A DNA stretch of 64,000 nucleotides, from positions 17,546,324-17,610,323 of the forward strand of contig OX422184.1 in NCBI GenBank assembly GCA_949130485.1, given 5' to 3'. Under the pieces are notes generated by a model that worked only from the letters and a program-made list of their open reading frames with translations, was not told where the DNA came from and searched no databases. Below are positions 22,071 through 32,463 of this stretch, one piece after another (within the stretch, counting starts at the first letter, position 1; each line of letters starts with the position of its first letter). The DNA comes from Agelas oroides (Eukaryota; Porifera; Demospongiae; Agelasida; Agelasidae). The position numbers and the translations under genes were made by a program.

Positions 22071-22271
22071 TTACAAGGTTGAATGAGCCTGTGTGTCGCA
22101 AACGCCACTGACTTCCTGCCATTCAACAGACCTTAGCTCGAATATTGCTGGTGCTCCATGTTTCTCAAAATAAGACGCCAACTCTGGATTTTGGCAAATT
22201 TCATTGTAAACAGGACCAACTTTGTTGATGTCGTTTATCACACCCTTAGAGAATCCTCTCCAGTCGACTGG
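22071..22271 (-). CDS. terminal exon of an unrecognised gene
   Basis: An acceptor-like TTTTAAGTAG precedes 22271; the frame then stays open for 66 codons to a stop at 22071. The protein (DWRGFSKGVINDINKVG, YNEICQNPELASYFEKHG, FELRSVEWQEVSG) has natural composition and helix-like periodicity. I do not recognise it, and no upstream exon was identified with confidence. It lies about 380 bases upstream of the truncated protease paralogue on the same strand. Confidence 0.4.
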   Translation of the reverse strand, partial: PVDWRGFSKGVINDINKVGPVYNEICQNPELASYFEKHGAPAIFELRSVEWQEVSGVCDTQAHSTL

Positions 22272-22705
22272 CTACTTAAAATGTAGTTCACCACAGTGGC
22301 CTCCTCCTTAAAGTGTCCTCACTAAAAATTTATCTAGTGCAGTTTGGAACTTTGTATGGTACATGCTCCACTGATAATGTCACATAGTGTACTATGTCCC
22401 AATGAATTTAACAAGAGTTTGGAGATACACTCTAATCAGGAATGGATTCATTGGAAGACTTTCGTAAACCTTTTGGCTGAGCATTCGGCTATTCCATTTG
22501 ATGCACCCCCCCCCCCCCCCAAGATTACCAGCTTCTCCAGGAGGTTCTCAAATCTCATTTGTTCAGGGATAGCGTGGCGTTCTACTGTACTGAATGTCAA
22601 GGGGGACGGTTCATACCACAATGCACATATTGTCCGGGGGGCTTACACTGTAATAGCTACATGCCTTGTCCAAGGGATTTGAAACCAGGGTGAATAAGTC
22701 AAGAA

Positions 22706-22747
22706 TAGTCTCGCGTAGCCAGACTAGAGTCTGGCTATGCGAGACTA
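22706..22747. mobile_element. Mutator-like MITE, 42 bp
   Basis: Almost pure hairpin (TAGTCTCGCGTAGCCAGACT and complement). Flanks AGTCAAGAA and AGTCGAGAA match at 8 of 9. Confidence 0.8.
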
Positions 22748-22788
22748 AGTCGAGAAAGTGAGAAATATTTCAATATACTGGACGTAGG

Positions 22789-23221
22789 GCCATACCAATT
22801 TTGATCTTTTGATTCACCCGACTCTATTTTTAGAAAGGATTTATAAACGTAAATTATTTTATGACGTCACCAATTAATCACATGAGATGCTAGGCACTGT
22901 ATATAAGATGTCTGACGCGTGTATCCCTTCAGAGTTGTGGGTTGGTGCGGAAGTTAAACGAGGACAAACAACCCTGGTTCCTTCTACGGTAGTTTCTGAG
23001 AAGGCTACGACACTTAGGGGGTTTAACACTCCTGGGATAGATCTCAGAAGAGCTCTGTGGTGAGACTGTGGAGAAAGTGACCATCTCGAGCTCGAGCAGG
23101 GCATTAATTAATGAAAACTTATAATGAGATTCATAGTTACATTTATGAATATAATTCGACCTACCTACCTACTTTTTCTGTGAACCCTACTCGTGAATCT
23201 AAAGATCAAATTGGTATGGCC
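22789..23221. mobile_element. MITE with GGCCATACC terminal repeats
   Basis: GGCCATACCAATTTTGATCT at the left returns inverted at the right with small differences over about 33 bases. The interior includes a TATA-like GTATATAAG and short open frames with no known motif. TA is present at both edges, but the superfamily is uncertain. Confidence 0.6.
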
Positions 23222-23455
23222 TAGTCGCCAACCCAGATCCAATCAACCAAGTTAGCGTGGATCGCTTTCAGCTGGGTCTCCAGTTGGGTAAACTAGGCAC
23301 TGGAGTCAGAAAGTTGGCAAGGAGTCGCTTTTTTTATCCAAGCGTCAGCTGACTATCACTTTTTTGTGGAGTGGGTGACTTGGCAGTCTGGGAAGTCGAT
23401 TTATTACGAGCAACACTCACCTGGACATGCCTGAAGTTATTGACATTGTTTTCCT

Positions 23456-23844
23456 TAGTCTCGCGGGCCAGACTCTCACGCAGCGGGGAGGAGAGCAGTC
23501 TCGTCCCCAGACCCCACCCTCGCCTGGAGGCGCGCGCGGGCGGGGCACGAGACTAGGAGGAGAGAGTCTGGTCAAATTCCCATCAGGCTTTGGTATTGCA
23601 TACTCAGCAGCAGGGTACCTAATGAAGTATAGGTGTCAACATAATTGGGACGTGTTCTGAAAAGGCAGGACTTCCGTTAAAACGCCGCACTCTCCAATAG
23701 CAGGCCAAAAAAGGCAACCACGCGCCCCATTCGCCACTAAGTCAATTAACACGCCAAGAAATTGTTGGTGTGTTAGAAACGAGATGATGATGGGAATTTG
23801 ACCAGACTCTTTCCTCCCCGTGTGAGAGTCTGGCCTGCGAGACT
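23456..23844. mobile_element. Mutator-like element, interrupted by a nested copy
   Basis: The left end TAGTCTCGCGGGCCAGACTC and the right end are complementary; the left terminal repeat is split by the 23496-23555 element and resumes with AGTCTGGTCAAATTCCC. Flanks GTTTTCCTT and GTTTTCCCA match at 7 of 9. Confidence 0.75.
23496..23555. mobile_element. nested 60-bp Mutator-like MITE
   Basis: Ends CAGTCTCGT and ACGAGACTA, with a perfect 9-bp flanking repeat GGAGGAGAG (23487-23495, 23556-23564). It sits inside the left terminal repeat of the surrounding element, so it is the later insertion. Confidence 0.8.
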
Positions 23845-23956
23845 GTTTTCCCAGCCTTGTCCAGGCGTTTTCCCACTGGGTCCGCATGGGAATGAGACTA
23901 GACTTAGTGCCCGGCCCATGCATGGCTGCATGGAACGAGGCCAAAAATCGTGAGGT

Positions 23957-24003
23957 GTGTATATCATCATAGATAGTATAGCCCCACTATCTATGATATC
24001 ATC
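23957..24003. repeat. palindrome
   Basis: ATATCATCATAGATAGT faces ACTATCTATGATATCAT across a short GC-rich loop. Confidence 0.6.
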
Positions 24004-24213
24004 AAGTATCACGTCAACTAACTGGTGTCTAGACCGTTCGCCATCAACAAAGCACATTATGTATTTGATTAATCTGGATTCTCATCCAGTGTCACAGGAA
24101 TGGGTGACCCCCCATTTTAATGACCCCCAGTCATTCCTGCCTATAGGAAAAAATGACCCCTTGGGTCACTAACTCCTAGGAACTATATAGAGACCCACCC
24201 CTGGAAAAATGAA

Positions 24214-24236
24214 CCCCCCCCCCCCCCCCCCCCCCC
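24214..24236. repeat. poly-C run (23 C)
   Basis: Uninterrupted homopolymer; length is likely polymorphic or affected by sequencing. Confidence 0.9.
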
Positions 24237-24402
24237 TCCCTCACTGCATGCACAGTTGCAGTCAAAGGGATGACAGTATTCAAAGAGGTACAGCAGCATA
24301 CAAAAGAAGTGCAAAAATGAATTGTAAAAAGTGCACAAAAGAGGAAAAAAATCAGTAAAATGTGCATAATTATGCAAGCAAAAAAAAAAAAAAACAATCC
24401 TA

Positions 24403-24895
24403 TGTACACTGTGCACAAATCAAAGTCTTTGGTTTACATTTAATACCTACACACCTATAGTGATACCATGAGTCACATTGCTCACATTGGACCATCATGG
24501 AGTCATACTTGGCTGGCAATGAGGAGACACAATAAAGACCAAAAGCACTCTTGTCGGGCAGGGGAGAGGCTTCTGGCCACTTGCTGAAATAGTCAACCAG
24601 TGTCACCACGTACTTGTTGCCGTTAGATGTAGTCGGCAGAGGCCCAATCAAGTCTATATACCAACCTGCATTTAGGAATACCACGTTCAACAAAACACCA
24701 ATACAAACAATATGAACACACTTGCTAGGAAAAAGAACACTCAATATATCTGCTCACCTGGCACCAAACTTTCGGCTGAACAGGGATGGGATGAAGCTTC
24801 GTGTTCGAATTGATGAAATTGGCGTTCATCCTCTGACACTGTGGGCACTTCTTCACATATTCTCGAATCTCCTCGAATTGCCTTATGCTATTCTC
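24403..24895 (-). pseudogene. integrase remnant with an intron and a PHD-like tail
   Basis: Exon A (about 24895-24758) encodes the integrase zinc-binding end (KKCPQCQRMNANF, then LHPIPVQPKVW) up to CAG|GTGAGC. Exon B (from 24665) opens the catalytic core (DLIGPLPTTSNGNKYVVTLV, then DYFSKWPEASPLPDKSAFG), after which the frame moves abruptly into a Cys/His segment (CEQCDSWYHYRCVG) of PHD-finger type. Two extra bases at the exon B start break the frame of the expected VGIDLIGPL-type motif. The intron and PHD-like part suggest a domesticated, host-type integrase gene (the KRBA2/GIN1 kind) rather than a fresh retrotransposon; the frame break suggests it is dead. No further core motifs follow. Confidence 0.65.
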
Positions 24896-25392
24896 TCATA
24901 ACCTCAGTCTCTTGTCTGCAAATACAATGACTATCCTCATGTGCATGAGGCAGTCACTACAACTGCATTACAAAGGTTGCAGTATCAGCACATCCATGAA
25001 TACTCTTGCTGCCAGAGGCTACTCACACATTTAAAAAGTGCTTGTAGTTATAGATAATTATTGTAATGTAGTTGGTTTGGTTGTATTTTTGCAGTAGCTA
25101 TAGTGTGCTTAACATGCATCATAACCTTTAGGGGGTGATTTGTACTATAACAACTATGAGTGAAACTATTGTGGAATTCAAAAGCTGATAAGGCATTATA
25201 ACTAGTCAGGTGACTCAGGTCATTTGGGCTGGCAGAACACAGCTGGAAACTTGAAGGTAATCTGGTGCATAGCTAATAGAGTTAGTCTTGTGTCCCAAAC
25301 TCGCAAACAAGAAAGAAGATGTGAATACTTTGTCTGTTGAGCTAGACCATCTCTCACCCTCCAGGAAAGTGAGAGGTGTAGCAATATGTTGA

Positions 25393-25500
25393 CCTCCTAC
25401 CTTCCTCCTTCTCTTCTCCCTCCCTCCCCTTCCTCTCCCTTCCTCCCTCCCCTTCCTCTCCTTTCCTCCCTCCCCTTCCTCTCCTTTCCTCCTCTTTCCC
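25393..25500. repeat. pyrimidine (CT)-rich tract
   Basis: Imperfect repeats of TCCCTCCCCTTCCTCTCC. The open frames on both strands here are low-complexity by-products. Confidence 0.85.
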
Positions 25501-25830
25501 CAATAGTTTACAGCTTGTTTATTTTCAGCAGCCCTAGAAGTCCACTTGTATTTGCACATACATGTAAGAAGCCTACTTTTACATGCCTTATTGGAACTTT
25601 AAGTAGCAAAGGCTGTAATTACCCCTACACTGTGAGGCAGTTTAGGCCAAGGTCCTGCAACTGAGGTATCCCATCTTGTGTTAAATCAATGTCCAGTTTT
25701 TCCAGTATATATACGTAGAGGGAAAGCATCTATCATAGATGCTTGCCCTGAAAGTTTCTATGAGATTTAGTTACTTGGTATTGACCGTTTTTACTATTCT
25801 AGGTAGCTATATGTACTCTAAAGTGTCATA

Positions 25831-26611
25831 TACTATGGTGCGTGGGCGGATGAAAGGCGCCGCATGGGGTCATATATGGCATATAGACCGCGCAGCTGCG
25901 ACCGCAGGGAGTATATTGCTGAGTCAGGGGTGTATATTTGGCAATCAGTCATAACTGCAGCACAAAGAAACGGAAAACTTTTTGTTTTGCAATGGAATGG
26001 CCAATTCCCCCCAGTCCTCACTGCCAGCACTATAGAGCCCCCGTACTCAGTACTAGCACAACAGCCAAAGCGTCGCACAAATTTTCCAGGTTATTCTTGC
26101 AGCGATAGTGCTTACTTGGTGTGTTGAACCACGCACGGCTGGACAGACGCTACTGCTCCCCGGCAGCTAGCCCGGCACTACCCTGACGGATGCTGACGAT
26201 AATAATTTGACTCGCCAGGCGGTTGATCCAGGGATAGCGCTAGGACAACTGCTAGCTGAACAGTGAGGCTGGGCGTTCTACTGCCAGCTCGGACCATTGT
26301 TTCATGATCGCCAGCTTCCGAGAGCGGCTAGGTAGCAAGCTAGCTCCCCATCGGCATCATGGCCGAGCGCCAGTAGCATCTTGGTTTCAAGTCGACACGA
26401 GCGAAAGGCCCTTCGTCATGGCTCAGACTCTGCCTTGACTGCAGAGATGTTTCGGGGGTCTTTTGGTCGCCTAAGCGTACTAAAACTCATCCTTTTCCAG
26501 TCAAAAAGCAGCAGCAACGCACAACGAAACGACACCAGCCTCGTCGATTCAAATTCAAAAATGCAATACCGGAAACGGAACCGCAACGTAATCCGCCCAC
26601 GCACCATAGTA
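25831..26611. mobile_element. TA-flanked MITE with 24-bp terminal repeats
   Basis: TACTATGGTGCGTGGGCGGA at the left is perfectly inverted at the right. TA repeats lie at both junctions. No transposase frame is seen. Its right end abuts the left arm of the 4.5-kb palindrome, exactly where a splice acceptor would be expected in the divergent gene copy. Confidence 0.75.
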
Positions 26612-26915
26612 TATCAGAGAGTCGGTAGACTCTCTATGTAGGGATGGCGCCGACGCGCAATATATGCAATACTTAAGCAAAAGCCGTATAACTTCACCAC
26701 GAACACGCTAAAAGCTTATTTAAGCGCCCAGACGTCCTCTTTGAGTGCCTTTGTGATCAGCAAGACTCATATAAGTGGCCAAAAGCCACGCGGAAGACAG
26801 CTAAACGCAAAAGTGTGCGGTAGCAAAAGTGCCATTTTTCGTATTCTTCTTTCTTCTTTCTTTGTTCAGACCACTTGTCAAACAACGATAACTCGAAAAC
26901 GGCTCAAGTACTCAC

Positions 26916-26981
26916 CGTGATTTTAGCACGAAACGGATGCTCATCACAGCGCTCAGCTTCCCAATCACTCAGCGTCTTCAT
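26916..26981 (-). pseudogene. orphan first exon, copy of the kinase-kelch exon 1
   Basis: Reads MKTLSDWEAERCDEHPFRAKI up to a GTGAGT donor, 66 nt, phase 0. It differs from the plus-strand copy at several residues but keeps start, length and donor. The intron that follows is cut at its expected acceptor by the 25831-26611 MITE and no kinase exon is found beyond it, so the gene copy is decapitated. Confidence 0.6.
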
Positions 26982-27550
26982 AGCTTCAAGTTCAACCTGG
27001 TCAACAAAAGCCATTCACAACACTCTGAGGCTGCTGTCCGTTGCTTAGGACGCCATTTTATAGTTTTGTACGCATGCGCATACGAAGTCTCGTTCCCAGA
27101 CCAAAGACCACGGTCATTGGTCTGGAAGCGAGACTAGCACACAGGCGAAATGGCCAGCGGGCATTACGCATGGCTAGCACGGACTTTTCCCCCCGCGGCA
27201 TTGGGCAAGGCTTATGAACACCACGTAGGTAAGGCGCTACCTACTTGTAGCTACACTAAAAATAGCCGCTAGGATGGTCAGTTGTCAGTATGATAGTTTT
27301 CTGTGCTGCAGCTGGTCAGTCGTCATGACAACTGAATCATGAAATTGGTTTCACAAAGTTTGGCAGGGGAGAGCGGTTGGCCCTTCATCAGGTTCTAGCT
27401 AGCTATATTACACATTTATTTTTACATGCCTGGAACTACTACTAAACTGTCAACGCCGTTTCAAGTTCTGGTGTTGTGGTTACACTTGAAATATTCTTCT
27501 TAGGCTTAGGTCTAACTGTAACTGAGATTAACATCAAAAAAGTACAGAAA

Positions 27551-28182
27551 CAAGACTTAAAAAACATTAAAAATGTAAAAAGATGTAGGGATGGCATGCC
27601 AAAAAGTATGCAAACAAGGTAGGGATAATGCATGAAAGCAAAGGTCAACATATTGGCAAAGCCCCATCCCTACATCTTTTTCACACTGCAGTTAGACAGC
27701 GTGCTTGAGAGCTGAATCTGTACCCATCCATGCAGTTAGCACGAGTACCTGAGTTTACACACTGATTACTATGACTAGTCTGCAGCCCACTCAAGCTCAG
27801 TGTCAAGGTTGTATCAGAAAGGGTGCCACTGTCACTACAAGTAGTATGATGGCAGTAAAGCTACTTAGTAGCTATCTGATAGGTACCTACGACAGCTACG
27901 AGACATAATGCTGGATCATACTAGCCTCGTTCCCAGTCCATGTGGGAGGAGCTAGGAAGTGGCCTGAGAACAAGGCTATAGCCATGAAAAGTTGGGGTGT
28001 ACTTGTGGTACGTTTTAGGAAGACCCCCATGCACTGTCTAACTGCAGTGTGAAAAAGATGTAGGGATGGGGCTTTGCCAATATGTTGACCTTTGCTTTCA
28101 TGCATTATCCCTACCTTGTTTGCATACTTTTTGGCATGCCATCCCTACATCTTTTTACATTTTTAATGTTTTTTAAGTCTTG
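27551..28182. repeat. palindromic core repeat, copy A
   Basis: Starts CAAGACTTAAAAAACATT and ends with its complement. About 150 bases at each end are inverted copies (with GATGTAGGGATGGCATGCC). Includes a short MITE hairpin at 27922-27978. Confidence 0.75.
27922..27978. mobile_element. short Mutator-like hairpin
   Basis: TAGCCTCGTTCCCAG and GAGAACAAGGCTA around a short interior; the same sequence occurs in copy B (29304-29359), so it was present before the core duplicated. No clear target duplication remains. Confidence 0.6.
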
Positions 28183-28191
28183 TATTATATG

Positions 28192-28338
28192 AACCATGGT
28201 AAGGCGGTGCATATCGCGAATCATACTACCCTCGACCTCGGTCATCGGAAGTTTGCAGTTAGATATACCCCTCGCCTGCGGCTCGGGGTATATCTACTGC
28301 AAACTTCCTCTGACCTCGGTCACCTCCTTACCATGGTT
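28192..28338. mobile_element. palindromic MITE-like element
   Basis: AACCATGGTAAGG at the left faces CCTTACCATGGTT at the right; GGAAGTTTGCAGT and GATATACCCC repeat inverted inside. It lies in the middle of the large palindrome, present once. Confidence 0.65.
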
Positions 28339-28369
28339 TATATATTACATAAAAGCTTATTGATTATGT

Positions 28370-28394
28370 GGGGGGGGGGGGGGGGGGGGGGGGG
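28370..28394. repeat. poly-G run (25 G)
   Basis: Uninterrupted homopolymer between the two core copies. Confidence 0.9.
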
Positions 28395-28913
28395 TTTAGC
28401 TCTAGAAAGCCATTGTCGACACACATAAATGCTGCAAGCTAATATAGACAATATAATATTTGAGAAGTTGGGTAACAGCATCATAATAGGAAAGTTTTCT
28501 GTTTTTTTTTTTATTTATTTTAATTTTATATATAGCTAGTCTTATGTCTGACGGTAAGCTTGTATGTATGTTTCTGCAAACCACATACCCAGCCATAATT
28601 AGATGGTCAATGTAATGCCATTTCTTTCACTATCATGCAGACAAGCCTCTGCACTGTCAGGCTGAGGCAACTCTTGTCTTTTGACTGAAAAATTGTCAGC
28701 ACAAAAGTTATTTATAGTAGCAAGTTATAACCTGGTATCGTTTTTGAACAGGGGAGTCCAGTACCACCCTCCTGAAGCTACAAAATTAGGGTATTTGGTG
28801 AACAGAGAGTTATTAGTGGGAAGCTTGTAGCACTGTATTATACTAGTCTATACTCCTACTTCAGTATAATGTAGCTGTCTTCATTACTGTGCATATACTG
28901 GTCACTTAATATA

Positions 28914-29576
28914 CAAGACTTAAAAAACATTAAAAATGTAAAAAGATGTAGGGATGGCATGCCAAAAAGTATGCAAACAAGGTAGGGATAATGCATGAAA
29001 GCAAAGGTCAACATATTGGCAAAGCCCCATCCCTACATCTTTTTCACACTGCAGTTAGCGTGCTTGAGTTGAGAGCTGAATCTGCACCCATCCATGCAGT
29101 TAGCATGAGTACCTGAGTTTACACACTGTCTATGACTAGTCTGCAGCCCACTCAAGCTCAGTGTCTAGGTTGTATCAGAAAGGGTGCCACTGTCACTACA
29201 AGTAGTATGTGGACAGTAAAGCTATAGTACTTGGTAGCTATCTGATAGCTACGTACGAGGCAAACATACCTATGGGCTATACAGACACAGATGCTGGATC
29301 ATACTCCTCGTTCCCAGGCCATGTGGGAGGAGCTAGGAAGTGGCCTGAGAACGAGGCTACAGCCTTGATGAACTGCCAGTAAAGGTTGGAGTAAACTTGT
29401 GGTACGTTTTAGGAAGACCCCCATGCACTGTCTAACTGCAGTGTGAAAAAGATGTAGGGATGGGGCTTTACCAATATGTTGACCTTTGCTTTCATGCATT
29501 ATCCCTACCTTGTTTGCATACTTTTTGGCATGCCATCCCTACATCTTTTTACATTTTTAATGTTTTTTAAGTCTTG
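28914..29576. repeat. palindromic core repeat, copy B
   Basis: Nearly the same as copy A, with matching ends and a matching internal hairpin (29304-29359); leads directly into the right arm of the large palindrome. Confidence 0.75.
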
Positions 29577-29843
29577 TTTCTGTACTTTTTTGATGTTAAT
29601 CTCAGTTAGTTAGACCTAAGCCTAAGAAGAATATTTCAAGTGTAACCACAACACCAGAACTTAAAATGGCGTTGACAGAATAGTTCCAGGCATGTAATAA
29701 TAATGTGTAATACAGCCAACTAGAACCTGATGAAGGGCCAACCGCTCTCCCTACCAAACTTTGTGAAACCAATTTCATGATTCAGTTGTCAATCACATGA
29801 CGACTGACCAGTTGCAGCACAGAAAACAATCATACTGACAACT

Positions 29844-30429
29844 TAGTCTCGTGCCCAGACTATTTTTCGCACGCGGAGGGGAAAAATAGTCTGGTCAACT
29901 GCCTATTCAATTTTTGTTCCAAGCGCCACGTTCGTGGCGCTCCAATCAGATTGCTTCATGCGAATGACGTCACGTACAGCAATAGATGGCTATCAAAGCT
30001 GGCTTGGCAGTTGAAGCGCTATGCAGGAGACTAAGCCTTGTAGAACCAGAGAACGACCGGCGAAGGAATGCCAGGACTTCTGTGAACGGGCGGTGTGTGT
30101 TTCTGAGCTTGAAAACTGGCAGTGTGCATGAAGTTCCTGAGGCTTTCAAATGTCGATAAGATTGTGTCAGGGCTATCTGAGGTTGGCAGAGGCTTCGTGT
30201 TTTGTGAATCTTCGTTTCTTGGCGTTCGGAAGCTCCGAGAAGGATGATCCCTGCAACAAACCGTCTCTTTAGAGCTCTTTCGTAGTTTCAAGCTTTGTGT
30301 GACGTCACATAATACATTTTTGAAGACGTTGCGTCACCAATTTATAAATCGCACGGAACAAAAATTGAATAGGCAGTTGACCAGACTATTTTTCCTCCGC
30401 GTGCGAAAAATAGTCTGGGCACGAGACTA
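29844..30429. mobile_element. Mutator-like element, 586 bp, perfect 9-bp target duplication
   Basis: Terminal repeats of about 75 bp begin TAGTCTCGTGCCCAGACT. Flanks are both CTGACAACT (29835-29843, 30430-30438). The left arm of the palindrome shows the empty site, so this insertion is younger than the duplication. The interior has two TGACGTCA motifs and an open minus-strand frame (30031-30291) without an ATG near its start or a known domain; it may be captured 5' gene sequence. Confidence 0.85.
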
Positions 30430-31142
30430 CTGACAACTTACCATGCATGCTAGCTTTACAGTTCACTAAAGCTGTGAGTAGGCTATTTTTAGTGTAGCTA
30501 CAAGTAGGTAGCGCCTTACCTACGTGGTGTTCATAAGCCTTGCCCAATGCCGCGAGGGGAAAGACAGTGCCAGCTATGCGTACTGCCCGCTGGCGATTTC
30601 GCGTACTAGTCTCGCTTCCAGACCAATGACCGTGGTCTTTGGTCTGGGAGCGAGACTTCGTGTGCGCATGCGTACAAAATTAGAAAATGGCGTCCTAAGC
30701 AACGGACAGCAGCCTCAGTGTGTTGTGAATCGCTTTTCTTGACCAGGGTAAATTTGAAGCTATGAAGACGCTGAGTGGTTGGGAAGCTGCGCGCTGTGAT
30801 GAACATCAGTTTCGTGCTAAAATCAAGGTGAGTACTTGAGCTGTTTTGGAGTTATCGTCGTTTGACAAGTGGTCTGAACAAAGAAAGAAGAAAGAAGAAA
30901 GAAAGAATACGAAAAATGGCACTTTTGCTACCGCACACTTTTGCGTTTAGTTGTCTTCCGCGTGGCTTTTGGCCACTTATATGAGTCTTGCTGATCACAA
31001 AGGCACTCAAAGAGGAAGGCTGGGCGCTTAAATAAGCTTTTAGCATATTTGTGGTGAAGTTATACGGCTTTTGCTTAAGTATTGCATATATTGCGCGTCG
31101 GCGCCATCCCTACATAGAGAGTCTACCGACTCTCTGATATAG

Positions 31143-32195
31143 ATATCGGCAATGGCACAGCGAGTCCAGGGACATTTTGGATACCGAACAGTCCAACTAA
31201 TCAAAACCGAACCTCTGGGCACTGGCTCCTATGGAGCTGTCTACAAGGCCATGTGTGACGATCTACCCTGTGCTAGCAAAATTCTCCATCCCACCCTCTT
31301 CCAGTCCAATGACCCTGGATCAATGACCATCATGAGACGATTTGAGCAAGAGTGCAGCTTTCTGAGTGAAATACGTCACCCTAATATTGTGCAATTCTTA
31401 GGATCACACTTAGACTCAGAAACTCAACTACCAGTGCTTCTGATGGAGCTAATGGATGGCAGTCTGACCAAGTTCCTGGACTGTTCCCTGAAACAATCCC
31501 AAGAGCCACTTTCCTACCATACCCAAGTGAATATCTGCTATGACATAGCTCTGGCCCTTGCCTACTTACATGGAAACAACATTGTACATCGAGACCTCTC
31601 TAGCAACAATGTTCTCCTGATTGGTGAAGGAAACAGAGCCAAGGTCACAGATTTCGGAATGGCAAAGCTTTTCAGCATCAATTGCGCTACTATGACTCCC
31701 CTGACCATGTGTCCGGGAACAGTGGCCTACATGTCCCCTGAGGCCCTAGATGATGCACCTATCTACACCAGTAAGTTGGACACTTTTTCATTTGGGGTGC
31801 TGGGTATACAAGTTGTCACTAAGCAATTTCCTAACCCAGGCCCACGCATGAAGAAGGTCAGAGACCCACGCTTTCCAGTTGCCATACAGATTCCAGTTCT
31901 TGATTTTGAACGCCGCAAGTCACATATTGACCTGATTGACTCCACTCACTCCCTTCTCCCCATTGCCACTGGCTGTCTGAGCTACAACGAGGAAGACAGG
32001 CCCTCAGCTCAGGAGCTTTGTCATCGACTAACTGCACTGAAACAAGCCCCACAGTATAGTGAGAGTGTACACCAAGCTCAAGAGAGAAGCAAACTAGTAC
32101 AAAGTGCCACAGCTGACAGAGAAGTCAAAGAGAGACAAATCGGAGAACTGCAGCAGCAGCAAGAGGAATGTAATGAACAAATTCAAGACTTATGA
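31143..32195 (+). CDS. kinase-encoding open part of the kinase-kelch gene
   Basis: This unbroken part could still yield a protein of about 350 residues: an entire kinase domain plus the first part of the coiled coil. If translated it would lose the kelch propeller. All major kinase motifs except the HRDLK lysine are present, so activity is possible but not certain. Confidence 0.6.
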   Translation: MSAMAQRVQGHFGYRTVQLIKTEPLGTGSYGAVYKAMCDDLPCASKILHPTLFQSNDPGSMTIMRRFEQECSFLSEIRHPNIVQFLGSHLDSETQLPVLLMELMDGSLTKFLDCSLKQSQEPLSYHTQVNICYDIALALAYLHGNNIVHRDLSSNNVLLIGEGNRAKVTDFGMAKLFSINCATMTPLTMCPGTVAYMSPEALDDAPIYTSKLDTFSFGVLGIQVVTKQFPNPGPRMKKVRDPRFPVAIQIPVLDFERRKSHIDLIDSTHSLLPIATGCLSYNEEDRPSAQELCHRLTALKQAPQYSESVHQAQERSKLVQSATADREVKERQIGELQQQQEECNEQIQDL

Positions 32196-32463
32196 CAGCA
32201 GCTTGAAGTCAGTAATGGTCGCATCCAAGAGAAGGATGCAGCAATAACTGCAATACAGCAAGAGATACAGCAACTTCAACAAATAACTCTGGAGAAAGAT
32301 GGTGTTATTGAGGCTAGGGAGGGGCAACTTCGAGAGCTGAACCAACAGCTGACAGCTAGCTAGTGAACAGGTAACTGCACAGTTTCAGCAAAACCTCCAG
32401 AGAGAGAAAATAATCCAGGAGTTACAGGAAGAGATTCAACATTTACAACAGCAGTTAGATGAA

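Larger units (their letters stand above)
26612..31140. repeat. 4.5-kb composite palindrome
   Basis: The left arm (26612-27550) and right arm (29577-31140) are reverse complements at roughly 90-95% by eye, apart from an extra 586-bp element in the right arm. Between them are two copies of a shorter palindromic core (27551-28182 and 28914-29576) separated by a unique 730-bp middle. The outer parts of both arms contain the same first exon of a kinase-kelch gene (26916-26981 minus; 30762-30827 plus), so the palindrome is a head-to-head pair of gene 5' ends joined through repeated elements. Confidence 0.8.

Noticed and set aside
25215..25664. Frames rich in Pro/Ser/Leu or Arg/Glu/Gly over the CT tract
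   Set aside because: Low-complexity translation of a pyrimidine tract.
32366..32390. Tiny intron (GTAACT...CAG) repairing the frameshift
   Set aside because: About 18 bases, too short to be spliced.
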